Source of the DNA: CAZYTO01 sp964650405
GTDB taxonomy: Bacteria > Acidobacteriota > Thermoanaerobaculia > Gp7-AA8
Direction of reading: 5' to 3'
Assembly: GCA_964650405.1 (NCBI GenBank)
Contig: CAZYTO010000269.1
Span: 1-7,794, forward strand
Length of the DNA stretch: 7,794 nt
Shown: piece after piece, positions 1 to 5,977 of the stretch
How positions within the stretch are numbered: position 1 is the first letter of the stretch
How the letters are laid out: each line of letters begins with the position of its first letter
The notes under the pieces: model-generated
What the model was told of the DNA's origin: nothing
The model's database searches: none
What the model saw: only the letters and a program-made list of their open reading frames with translations
Position numbers and translations under genes: made by a program

Positions 1-202
1 CTTCCAGAACTGAGAGTGAGTGCCGGGCCGCGCGCGAATGGCGGTTCTGAGGGCGATCGTGTGTCTGCGCGGGTCGAACGACGCGATTTCGCATCGCCGC
101 GGATCGCCGGACGGCTGTCAGCCGCTTCCTGCCTTCCTCGAGGAGGCATCAGAAGGCTGAGACTTAGGCGAACGGTCGGGCCAGAGGCTTCTTGGTACCG
201 AA

Positions 203-435
203 AAACGAAGATGTGACCCTCCAGTCCTCTCCAGTCCTCCAGTCGCTCATCCTCCAGTCGCTCATCTGCTCAGTCGCTCAGATGTAGCCGTTCAGCGTTG
301 CAAAACGAAGATATGACGCTCAGCCCCCTCTCACTCCGCCCCCTCTCAGCCCCCTCAGGTCCTCCAAACGAAGGTATGACCCTCAACCGCCCTCAGTTGC
401 CCACTCAGCCGCCTGACAAACGAAGGTGTGACCCT
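203..435 (+). repeat. Four-copy 18-bp motif array with C/T-rich spacers
   Basis: An 18-bp motif with consensus AAACGAAGRTRTGACCCT occurs four times in the same orientation, at 203-220, 303-320, 366-383 and 418-435. The copies differ at three positions: A/G at motif position 9, G/A at position 11, and one C-to-G change in the second copy. Spacers are 82, 45 and 34 bp. They are pyrimidine-rich and built from short pieces such as CCTCAG, CCAGTC and GTCGCTCA. Each motif carries in-frame ATG or TGA triplets, so open frames across it give spurious repetitive peptides. I take it as a dispersed intergenic repeat of unknown function. It could instead be a set of protein-binding sites upstream of the phosphatase gene. 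Confidence 0.85.
236..265 (+). repeat. Perfect 15-bp tandem duplication inside spacer 1
   Basis: The unit CCTCCAGTCGCTCAT occurs at 236-250 and is repeated without change at 251-265. A partial third unit (CTCAGTCGCTCA) follows at about 269-280. A 10-bp near-duplication (CCAGTCCTCT then CCAGTCCTCC) precedes it at 221-240. This looks like replication slippage within the first spacer of the motif array. Confidence 0.9.
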
Positions 436-578
436 CAGCAATCTCGCGCCGCTTCGCCCCCTGACCCTCCGCTCCCTCGGGGTCGCAGACCGGCGAACCC
501 CCCTGTGACGCGGGCGAGTCCACCGGAACTGTGGGTAGGCCGAACCGGCATCCGACCTGCATCCGGTCAGGGCGAGCG

Positions 579-1271
579 ATGTTTCTTTTCAGCCTCAGAC
601 GGATGGGCGGTCTCGCTTTGGCGCTGCTGGTCGCGCTGACGCTGAGTGGCTGCTGTTCCGGAGTCTCGCGGGAACGCGTCGCCGTCTCGTGCGCCGGAAG
701 TCCGGGTCCCCTGATCCCGAAGTTCTGCATCGCTACTCCCAACGTTCTCTGGGCGGGGACGCGTCCCGACAAGAACGACATCACGTGGCTTCTCCAGCAG
801 GGCATTCGGACGATGGTCAATCTGGAGATTTTTCACGACGACAAATCGGCCCTGGCTCGCGCCACCGCCGGCGGCTCCGGGACTCGCGAACTGCGCTACT
901 TCCATGTGCTGGATTGGGAACCGCTGCCCATGATCGCTCCCTCGATCGAAGACGATCGCGTGGCCAAGGTTCTGGCCATCATCACGACGCAGCCGGCCCC
1001 GGTCTTCATTCACTGCCGCTGCGGAATGAAGCGCTCCGATGTGATGGTGGCCGCCCATCGTGTGGTCATCGAGGGCGTCAGCGCGGAAGACGCCGTCCGC
1101 GACCTGACGCGCTACGGCGGCGCGTGGTCGGGGCCGGACACACGGTACATCCTCGCCCTGTCCCGGCATCGCGAGGAGATGCGACGCAGAATCGCGGAGT
1201 GGGCGCGGAAGCTGAAGCCTGACGCGCTGGTCACCTGTACCGGCGGGCGATGCTCCGTCTCGGACCACTGA
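579..1271 (+). CDS. Lipoprotein dual-specificity/tyrosine phosphatase-like protein
   Basis: This is a 230-residue putative phosphatase of the cysteine-dependent dual-specificity (DSP/PTP) superfamily, predicted to be lipid-anchored outside the cytoplasmic membrane. The N-terminus has an Arg pair (7-8), a hydrophobic stretch and a lipobox (LSGC) with acceptor Cys25. The early motif WAGTRP (58-63) and the GIRTMVNLE strand (75-83) match the entry to DSP domains. The P-loop HCRCGMKRS (145-153) fits HC-x5-R-S, with nucleophile Cys146 and Arg152. Asp112 in the LDWEP segment is a candidate general acid. I prefer ATG 579 because GGCGAG lies just upstream and the signal peptide then starts the protein; an in-frame ATG at 531 would add 16 non-signal residues, and ATG 603 is also possible. 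A second lipoprotein gene follows after 16 bp, suggesting an operon. Substrate unknown; phosphoprotein, phosphoinositide or inositol phosphate are all possible. Confidence 0.85.
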   Translation: MFLFSLRRMGGLALALLVALTLSGCCSGVSRERVAVSCAGSPGPLIPKFCIATPNVLWAGTRPDKNDITWLLQQGIRTMVNLEIFHDDKSALARATAGGSGTRELRYFHVLDWEPLPMIAPSIEDDRVAKVLAIITTQPAPVFIHCRCGMKRSDVMVAAHRVVIEGVSAEDAVRDLTRYGGAWSGPDTRYILALSRHREEMRRRIAEWARKLKPDALVTCTGGRCSVSDH

Positions 1272-1287
1272 TCGGAATGGATGGTCC

Positions 1288-2274
1288 ATGAGACGAGCAT
1301 CGAGCCGTGCAACGAAGCGAGGGCTCGTGATCGCTTCAGCCCTCTCCCTCTCCTTCACGAGCTGCGGATGGATCGGGCGCCAGGCTGTCATCGTCTACCT
1401 GGCCATCGATTCCCATGTAGCTCCCCGGCACGTCAAGATCGAGATCGGCAGGTCCTTCATCGAGGCATACCAGAATCGCGTCACCATTCGCACGTCGTTC
1501 ACGGTGGACAAAGCAATGTCCGCCCCCCTTCCGTCTCCGCTGGATGGCGACCTGCACTTTGCGGGAAGGGCTCCACAGGTGGCCCTGCCGATCGTCGCGG
1601 AGATCGCCAACGCCGGGGAACAGAAGGCGGCCATTGACGTCGCGAACCGCGCGGCCGCGGTTCACGCACGTTTGAGAGTGCCCGGCGTCTGGAGGATCTG
1701 GCCCGAGCACGCCGGGGACAAGCCCGAGGTCCAGGGCGAGCCGCTTTCCGCCTTCGATACCGACAATCCCAACCATGTCTTCGAGATCCATCCGGTCATG
1801 AGGATCAACCGCCTTTCCCTGCGCGGCTCATTCAAGCCCGTGAAGGGTTTCAGCCCCGGCGATGCCGGAAGGACCTTCGGGATCTATCAGAAGACGTCGT
1901 GTACGCTCGAGGTGACGCCGAAGACGGTTTTCCTCGTCACCGATAACGGTCTTTACAATGACGTTGAATTCGTCATGAAGATCGCCTCCGATCCGCAGTT
2001 CGTCGTGCGGGACGGGAGGTTCGTGGCCGCCTCGGCGATGGATGACCGGGGCAAGCTGCTCGTGGAGCGCCTCAGGATGGTTTTTGCGAGGGGAACGCCG
2101 CCGGAGGAAGCGGTGAAGCTTCTCAAGAGCGGAGACCAACTGCACGTTTACGGGATCCCGAGGCTGGACTTCGCCGAGATTGCCAGGAGAGTGAAGAGCG
2201 CGCAGCCGGGAACGGTCACACGCCTGCAGCCATTGCCCTATGAGATCCTCATCCTGGGCGTCTATCCGAAGTGA
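1288..2274 (+). CDS. Putative lipoprotein of unknown function
   Basis: I do not recognise this 328-residue protein. It begins with a basic segment (residues 2-11: Arg, Lys), a short hydrophobic core, and a possible lipobox SFTSC with Cys26. Phe at -3 is unusual, so lipid attachment is likely but not certain. The rest has no further membrane segment and reads as a soluble mixed alpha/beta protein. A conspicuous stretch is FEIHPV around residues 165-170, a motif I associate with small uncharacterised secreted or nuclease-like domains, but not strongly enough to name one. The ATG at 1288 lies 16 bp after the phosphatase stop and has only a weak upstream purine run (GGAATGG). The close spacing and shared lipoprotein signals suggest the two are co-transcribed and act at the same cell-envelope location. 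Partnership with the phosphatase is inference. Confidence 0.75.
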   Translation: MRRASSRATKRGLVIASALSLSFTSCGWIGRQAVIVYLAIDSHVAPRHVKIEIGRSFIEAYQNRVTIRTSFTVDKAMSAPLPSPLDGDLHFAGRAPQVALPIVAEIANAGEQKAAIDVANRAAAVHARLRVPGVWRIWPEHAGDKPEVQGEPLSAFDTDNPNHVFEIHPVMRINRLSLRGSFKPVKGFSPGDAGRTFGIYQKTSCTLEVTPKTVFLVTDNGLYNDVEFVMKIASDPQFVVRDGRFVAASAMDDRGKLLVERLRMVFARGTPPEEAVKLLKSGDQLHVYGIPRLDFAEIARRVKSAQPGTVTRLQPLPYEILILGVYPK

Positions 2275-2360
2275 ACCATGTATTGCGGCATGACAAGACA
2301 ATCCGGTGTCGTCCTGGCATTGACGCTTGAGGGCTGAAAGGCGGAAAGCGAGACCGGTCG
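2275..2360. other. Convergent intergenic spacer with weak imperfect palindrome
   Basis: This 86-bp spacer separates two converging genes. At 2290-2320 the sequence forms an imperfect palindrome, ATGACAAGACA pairing with the complement of TGTCGTCCTGGCAT, with mismatches in the stem. It could act as a bidirectional terminator, but there is no T-tract on either strand, so this is only a candidate. Confidence 0.25.
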
Positions 2361-3242
2361 TTACCGCGTTTGCCGCCGTCCGCCGGCGCGTCGCGGCCGC
2401 CAGGCCTTCGGGCTGACGCCGAATTCGGTGCGGAAGGCGCGGGTGAAGTGCGAGGCCTCGCGGAAGCCGCAGTCTAGGGCGATCTCCAGGATGTTGCCGG
2501 GCTCGGTCGCCAGGCGGGTGGCGGCCTCCCGGAGGCGCATGCGGAGGACGTACTGGTGCGGGGTCGTGCCGGTCAGGCGCTCGAAGATGCGCAGGAAGTG
2601 GAAGGGGCTGAGACCCGCCTCGCCGGCCAGAACGTCGAGGGCGAGGTCGGCGTCGGGCTGGTTCTCCATCATGCGGATCGAGCGCGTGACCCGCCAGACG
2701 GCGGCGGGTGCGGGATCTTCGCGCTCGGCGGCCGTCCCTGCGTTTGCGAGTGCCTCCACGATCAGTCGTGCGCTCAGGGCCTCCCAGGGCACGTCCGAGC
2801 CGGCCAGACCGGCCGCGGCGCGGGCCACGAGCGGCGCGAGGGGGCGGAGGGGCGGCACGCGCGAGGTTCCGAAGCGTCCCTCCACGCCGAGGCGGTCGAG
2901 ATACTCGCGGGTGTAGCGGAAGAGGACGCAGCGGTCGCCGGTGCCGTGGTCGTGGGCGCATTCGTAGCGCTGCCCTTCATTGCCGAGCATGAGCGAGCCG
3001 GGGCTCAGCAACTCGCGGCCGAGAACGGAGCGGTACTGGAACGTGCCGGCCAGGACCACGGCGATGGACACGGCGCTGTGCTGCTCCTCGAAGGCAGGCT
3101 CGCGCGGCCCCGAGGTGCAGATCACGTCGCTGGCGGTCCAGCCGTCGCCGGCGGCAAGCTCACGATGACCCAGCGCAGCCGCCGTCCCTTCGACGTGGCG
3201 GCGGGTGATGGCGTGCTCCAGATCCAGCGCAACTTTTGCCAA
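2361..3242 (-). CDS. AraC-family transcriptional regulator
   Basis: This is a 293-residue cytoplasmic DNA-binding regulator. Residues about 30-110 form a cupin-like sensor domain, including a stretch ending PGSLMLGNEG typical of AraC-type ligand-binding domains. The C-terminal AraC/XylS domain has two helix-turn-helix motifs: the first at about 200-223 (LALDVLAGEAGLSPFHFLRI) and the second at about 251-274, with the family hallmark CGFREASHFTRAFRTEFG and then SPKAWR. The ligand is unknown. The start codon is TTG (3240-3242); a GGAG ribosome-binding site lies 8 nt upstream on the minus strand, and no earlier in-frame ATG or GTG starts a plausible N-terminus. It is transcribed away from the DUF1579-like/DinB/AmrS group across 45 bp, the usual arrangement for a local regulator. 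That it controls those genes is inference. Confidence 0.93.
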   Translation of the reverse strand: MAKVALDLEHAITRRHVEGTAAALGHRELAAGDGWTASDVICTSGPREPAFEEQHSAVSIAVVLAGTFQYRSVLGRELLSPGSLMLGNEGQRYECAHDHGTGDRCVLFRYTREYLDRLGVEGRFGTSRVPPLRPLAPLVARAAAGLAGSDVPWEALSARLIVEALANAGTAAEREDPAPAAVWRVTRSIRMMENQPDADLALDVLAGEAGLSPFHFLRIFERLTGTTPHQYVLRMRLREAATRLATEPGNILEIALDCGFREASHFTRAFRTEFGVSPKAWRPRRAGGRRQTR

Positions 3243-3287
3243 GAATCCGTCTCCGTGGAAGATCTATAACACGCTTCCGGAGGCGAC
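3243..3287. promoter_or_regulatory. Very short divergent control region
   Basis: The 45 bp between the AraC-type regulator and the + strand group must hold both ribosome-binding sites (GGAG complement at 3251-3254; GGAGG at 3279-3283). The only A/T-rich stretch is GATCTATAAC at 3261-3270. It contains TATAAC on the + strand and TATAGA on the - strand, either of which could be a -10 box, but no good -35 partner is visible. Part of each promoter may lie inside the opposite gene. Confidence 0.35.
3251..3254 (-). promoter_or_regulatory. Ribosome-binding site supporting the TTG start of the AraC gene
   Basis: On the minus strand GGAG lies 8 nt before the TTG at 3242. Because no ATG is available until far inside the sensor domain, this site decides the start. 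Confidence 0.6.
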
Positions 3288-3770
3288 ATGATTCCGTTTC
3301 TCGAAGCAAACGGCCGCTCGGCCGACATCCCTGAATCCCACGATCTCTACGGCTGGCTGATCGGCGACTGGCATCTCGACATCCTGCACTATGCAGGTGC
3401 CGATCTCCGTGCCCAGAATCTCGAGGGCGAGGTGCACTTCGCCTGGGTGTTGGACGGCCGCGCCGTGCAGGACCTCTGGAGCTGGCGGCCACGGATGCAC
3501 GGCACGACGCTGCGCATCTGGGATCCCGCCATCCAGGCCTGGCGGGTGACGTGGTTCAATCCCGTCAGCGGCGCCCGCGTGGACCTGACCGGCCGCCGGA
3601 GCGGACAGGACATCGTGCAGATCGGAACGTACCCCAACGGCACGCCCATCCGCTGGATCTTCAGCGAGATCACGGCGGACTCGTTCCGCTGGACGGGCGA
3701 GGCGCTCAACCCCGACGGCACGACCTGGAGACTCGAAGGAGAGTTCCGCGCACATCGAACAGAGACTTGA
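3288..3770 (+). CDS. DUF1579/lipocalin-like small beta-barrel protein
   Basis: This 160-residue soluble protein has no signal peptide. The pattern is a start LIGDWHLDI (24-32), then GEVHFAWVLDGRAVQDLW (47-64), then alternating short strands rich in Trp and Gly (RIWDP, WRVTWFNP, IRWIFSEI, FRWTGEA). This resembles DUF1579-type and heme-binding-like calycin folds, in which a single beta-barrel binds a small hydrophobic ligand. No ligand can be assigned from the sequence. The start is well supported by GGAGG five bases before the ATG. It is the first gene of a + strand group with a DinB-like protein (67 bp downstream) and AmrS, and diverges from the AraC regulator. The family call rests on motif resemblance only. 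Confidence 0.6.
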   Translation: MIPFLEANGRSADIPESHDLYGWLIGDWHLDILHYAGADLRAQNLEGEVHFAWVLDGRAVQDLWSWRPRMHGTTLRIWDPAIQAWRVTWFNPVSGARVDLTGRRSGQDIVQIGTYPNGTPIRWIFSEITADSFRWTGEALNPDGTTWRLEGEFRAHRTET

Positions 3771-3785
3771 GAAACGCTGAGACCT

Positions 3786-3817
3786 GCAACCCCGCAACCT
3801 CGCAACCCCGCAACCCA
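3786..3817 (+). repeat. Four tandem 8-bp repeats (GCAACCCC)
   Basis: The unit occurs four times head to tail at 3786, 3794, 3802 and 3810: GCAACCCC, GCAACCTC, GCAACCCC, GCAACCCA. The run occupies half of the 67-bp spacer between two same-strand genes and ends just before the AGGAAGGA ribosome-binding site at 3823-3830. It is likely a slippage-prone microsatellite. No palindrome is evident. Confidence 0.9.
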
Positions 3818-3837
3818 TCCCAAGGAAGGAAGACACA

Positions 3838-4320
3838 ATGAGCACCAACGACAAAGCACTCCGCGAGCACCTCGTCACCGAGCTTCTCCAGAGCGACCAT
3901 GCCCACATCGACTTCGATGCGGCGGTGAAAGACTTCCCGCCCGCCCTGCGCGGCGTCCGGCCGAAGGGATTCCCCCACTCGGCGTGGGAGATCCTGGAGC
4001 ACCTCCGCCTCGCCCAGTGGGACATCCTCGAGTTCTCGCGCGACGCGAAACACGTCTCGCCCGACTTCCCGGCCGGCTACTGGCCGGAGAATCCCGCGCC
4101 ACCGAGCGCGAAGGCCTGGGACGAGAGTGTGGCCCGGTTCCGTGCCGACCTCGGCGCCCTGGCCAAACTGGCCGGCGATCCGTCCGTCGATCTCTACGCG
4201 AAGATTCCGCACGGGACGGGGCAAACGATGCTTCGCCAGATCCTCCTGACCGCCGATCACAATGCCTATCACCTCGGCCAGTTCATGCTGCTGCGGCGCG
4301 GATTAGAGCCGGCGCAATAA
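3838..4320 (+). CDS. DinB/YfiT-family metal-binding protein
   Basis: This 160-residue cytoplasmic protein fits the DinB-like four-helix bundle superfamily, whose members bind a divalent metal through three histidines and include thiol transferases and damage-induced proteins. The likely triad is His55 in WEILEHLRLAQWDIL (50-64) and His141 plus His145 in the C-terminal motif DHNAYHLGQ (140-148), all at the expected places. The specific reaction is not predictable; bacillithiol- or mycothiol-dependent transferase activity is known for some relatives but nothing here shows a thiol partner. The ATG follows a strong AGGAAGGA site 7 nt upstream. The stop at 4318-4320 is 14 bp before AmrS, consistent with one transcript. 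Confidence 0.87.
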   Translation: MSTNDKALREHLVTELLQSDHAHIDFDAAVKDFPPALRGVRPKGFPHSAWEILEHLRLAQWDILEFSRDAKHVSPDFPAGYWPENPAPPSAKAWDESVARFRADLGALAKLAGDPSVDLYAKIPHGTGQTMLRQILLTADHNAYHLGQFMLLRRGLEPAQ

Positions 4321-4334
4321 CTGTTTTGCCGGGC

Positions 4335-5465
4335 ATGCCCGAGCTCACGCAGCGCCAGATCACGCTCGGAGACCTTCTGTCGCGCCGCACGGCAGAAGGT
4401 TCTCCAGCCCTGGTAGAAAAGCTGGACAACGGCGCCGTCCGCTGCTACGCCTGCGGGCACCGCTGCCGGATCCCCGACGGCCTCAAGGGCATCTGCAAAG
4501 TCCGCTACAACGAGGGAGGGGTGCTGCAGGTGCCGCGCGGCTACGTGGCGGCGCTGCAGGTCGATCCCATCGAGAAGAAGCCGTTCTTCCACGCCTATCC
4601 GGGCGCCCTGGCCCTGTCGTTCGGCATGCTTGGCTGCGACTACCACTGTGGCTACTGCCAGAACTGGGTGACGTCGCAGGCGCTGCGCGATCCGGTGGCC
4701 GGCGCCACCCCCACGGACGTCGAGCCCGCCGCACTCGTGGCCCTGGCGAAGCAGCACGGCGCCAGGGTCATCACCTCGACGTACAACGAGCCGCTCATCA
4801 CATCGGAATGGGCGGTGGAGGTCTTCAAGGAGGCGAAGAAGGCGGGCCTGGTCTGTTCGTACGTCTCGAACGGCAACGGCACGGAGCGCGTCCTCGACTT
4901 CATCGCCCCGTATGTCGATCTCTACAAGGTGGACCTCAAGGGCTTCAGCGACCGCCACTACCGCGACCTCGGCGGCACGCTGCAGCCGGTGCTGGACACG
5001 ATCCGCGGCCTGAAGGAGCGCGGCATCTGGACGGAGGTGGTCACGCTGGTCGTGCCGCAGTTCAATGATTCCGAGGAGGAGCTGACGCGCATCGCCGAGT
5101 TCCTGGCCGGCGTGAATCCCGACATCCCCTGGCACATCACCGCGTTCCACGAGGACTACAAGATGACCGGCAACGGCAATACGAGCGCCGCGACACTCCT
5201 GCGCGCGTACGAGATCGGCAAACGGGCCGGGCTTCGCTACATTTATCCGGGCAACATCCCCGGCGCCTTCGGTGACCGGGAGGGGACGCACTGCCCCACG
5301 TGCAACGCCCTCGTCCTCGGCCGCCGCGGCTTCCGCGTGACCTCGTACCACCTCGTGGACGGCAAGTGCCCCGAGTGCGCCACGGTGATCCCCGGCGTGT
5401 GGGACGGCACGGCGCAGATCGGGATGAGCGGCGTGCCGCGGGCCGTGGCTCTTGGTTCACTCTGA
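4335..5465 (+). CDS. amrS: AmmeMemoRadiSam system radical SAM enzyme AmrS
   Basis: This 376-residue radical S-adenosylmethionine enzyme is of the AmmeMemoRadiSam type (relatives of pyruvate formate-lyase activases). The N-terminal cysteine block RCYACGHRC...GICKVR (Cys37, 40, 44, 54) is typical of this family. The 4Fe-4S/SAM motif is GCDYHCGYCQNW, with Cys101, Cys105 and Cys108 in C-x3-C-x2-C spacing. Further conserved stretches are TYNEPL, the YVDLYKVDLKGF strand and WHITAFHEDYKM. The C-terminus ends in a zinc-ribbon-like pair, CPTC (320-323) and CPEC (345-348). I chose ATG 4335 because it leaves the usual short lead-in before the first Cys block and avoids overlap with the DinB-like gene; the site upstream is weak. 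In many genomes this enzyme sits with AMMECR1- and MEMO-domain genes, neither of which is in this window. The reaction is not established to my knowledge. Confidence 0.93.
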   Translation: MPELTQRQITLGDLLSRRTAEGSPALVEKLDNGAVRCYACGHRCRIPDGLKGICKVRYNEGGVLQVPRGYVAALQVDPIEKKPFFHAYPGALALSFGMLGCDYHCGYCQNWVTSQALRDPVAGATPTDVEPAALVALAKQHGARVITSTYNEPLITSEWAVEVFKEAKKAGLVCSYVSNGNGTERVLDFIAPYVDLYKVDLKGFSDRHYRDLGGTLQPVLDTIRGLKERGIWTEVVTLVVPQFNDSEEELTRIAEFLAGVNPDIPWHITAFHEDYKMTGNGNTSAATLLRAYEIGKRAGLRYIYPGNIPGAFGDREGTHCPTCNALVLGRRGFRVTSYHLVDGKCPECATVIPGVWDGTAQIGMSGVPRAVALGSL

Positions 5466-5663
5466 GCGTGGGTGGGTGGTTGGTGGGGAGCGAAGAGTCT
5501 GGCCGCTTTCGGCAGGCGATTCATCTGTTACAAGAACTGGAGAGGTACATCGCTCTTGCATCCCACGCAGTAAAACGACAGGATGCGCGGCTGCAACCGC
5601 CGGGGCAGGATTCGCCGGATCCTTCGCTCCCACCCATCCGCCGCCCTCGCCCAGGATAAATTG
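5463..5663. repeat. Intergenic inverted-repeat element, degenerate left arm
   Basis: The space between amrS and the Rieske gene is bounded by related arms. The right arm (about 5615-5663) reads, on the minus strand, CAATTTATCCTGGGCG followed by G-rich sequence and GGGAGCGAAGGATCCGG. The left arm (5463-5502) has TGAGCGTGGG and then GGGGAGCGAAGAGTCTGG in the same order, so the two can fold back on each other imperfectly. The amrS TGA stop is the first triplet of the left arm and the Rieske GTG start overlaps the last base of the right arm. The right arm closely matches the left arm at 7321-7366. The middle (about 5503-5614) shows no gene. Confidence 0.7.
5654..5657 (+). promoter_or_regulatory. 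AGGA ribosome-binding site inside the repeat arm
   Basis: AGGA in the arm sequence CAGGATAAATTG lies 5 nt before the GTG at 5663-5665 and is the only plausible site for the Rieske gene. It is part of the dispersed repeat. Confidence 0.5.
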
Positions 5664-5977
5664 TGACTGAGACCTTCTTCGACGCCTGCTCTCTCTCCGA
5701 CCTTCCTGCCGGGCGGGCCAAAGCCATCGACGCGAACGGGCGGCGGATCGCGCTCTTTCACACGGCCAAGGGATTCTTCGCGCTCGACAACACCTGTCCG
5801 CACCGAGGCGGGCCGCTGGCGGAAGGGGACGTCATTGGGGACGAGATCATCTGCCCGTGGCACCTGTGGGGATTCGACCTCGCCACTGGACGGTGCCCGG
5901 GCGCGCCGGAAATGGGCGTGGCCACGCACGAAGTTCGCATCGAAGGGGACCGCGTTCTGGTAAAGGTGGTGTCGTGA
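5663..5977 (+). CDS. Small Rieske [2Fe-2S] ferredoxin
   Basis: This 104-residue soluble protein is a single Rieske domain. The cluster ligands are Cys45 and His47 in CPHRGGPL and Cys64 and His67 in CPWHLWGFDL, with the standard spacing. It resembles NirD-like nitrite reductase small subunits and the stand-alone ferredoxins that feed Rieske oxygenases, and should carry one electron per turnover in the cytoplasm. No nitrite reductase, oxygenase or ferredoxin reductase is nearby, so its partner is unknown. The disulfide-forming cysteines of cytochrome bc1-type Rieske proteins are absent, which also points to the ferredoxin class. Start is GTG. The last bases overlap the next gene (GTGA), so translation of the hydrolase is probably coupled to it. 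Confidence 0.93.
   Translation: MTETFFDACSLSDLPAGRAKAIDANGRRIALFHTAKGFFALDNTCPHRGGPLAEGDVIGDEIICPWHLWGFDLATGRCPGAPEMGVATHEVRIEGDRVLVKVVS

Larger units (their letters stand above)
1..578. other. Leader region without a convincing gene
   Basis: I see no reliable gene in this stretch. Short open frames exist, for example a + frame open from the window edge to the TGA at 214-216, but their codon choice is not GC3-biased like the real genes here and they match no family I recognise. A gene ending near 214 from outside the window cannot be excluded. From about 203 to 435 the region is a repeat array, listed separately. From 436 to 578 it is C-rich sequence leading to the phosphatase gene. No clear promoter pair was found. 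Confidence 0.6.

Noticed and set aside
16..216. Small 66-codon + strand gene
   Set aside because: Arg/Ser-rich translation with no domain, weak codon bias, no ribosome-binding site, and its end lies in the repeat motif.
203..435. CRISPR array
   Set aside because: The repeat is only 18 bp, the spacers vary from 34 to 82 bp and are low-complexity C/T sequence, and no cas gene is present.
1828..2961. Long minus-strand open frame across the lipoprotein and AraC genes
   Set aside because: Extremely Arg/Pro-rich translation; it is the off-frame shadow of the AraC gene running into the antisense of the lipoprotein gene.
3984..4334. 117-residue N-terminal extension of AmrS
   Set aside because: It overlaps the DinB-like gene almost entirely in another frame and reads as low-complexity Arg/Pro sequence.
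4269..5351. 360-codon minus-strand open frame opposite amrS
   Set aside because: The + strand encodes a protein with every radical SAM motif; the antisense frame is open because of GC-rich codons and matches no family.
4335..5465. Pyruvate formate-lyase activating enzyme
   Set aside because: The overall radical SAM core is related, but the N-terminal cysteine block and C-terminal CPTC/CPEC zinc ribbon fit AmrS, and no formate-lyase gene is nearby.
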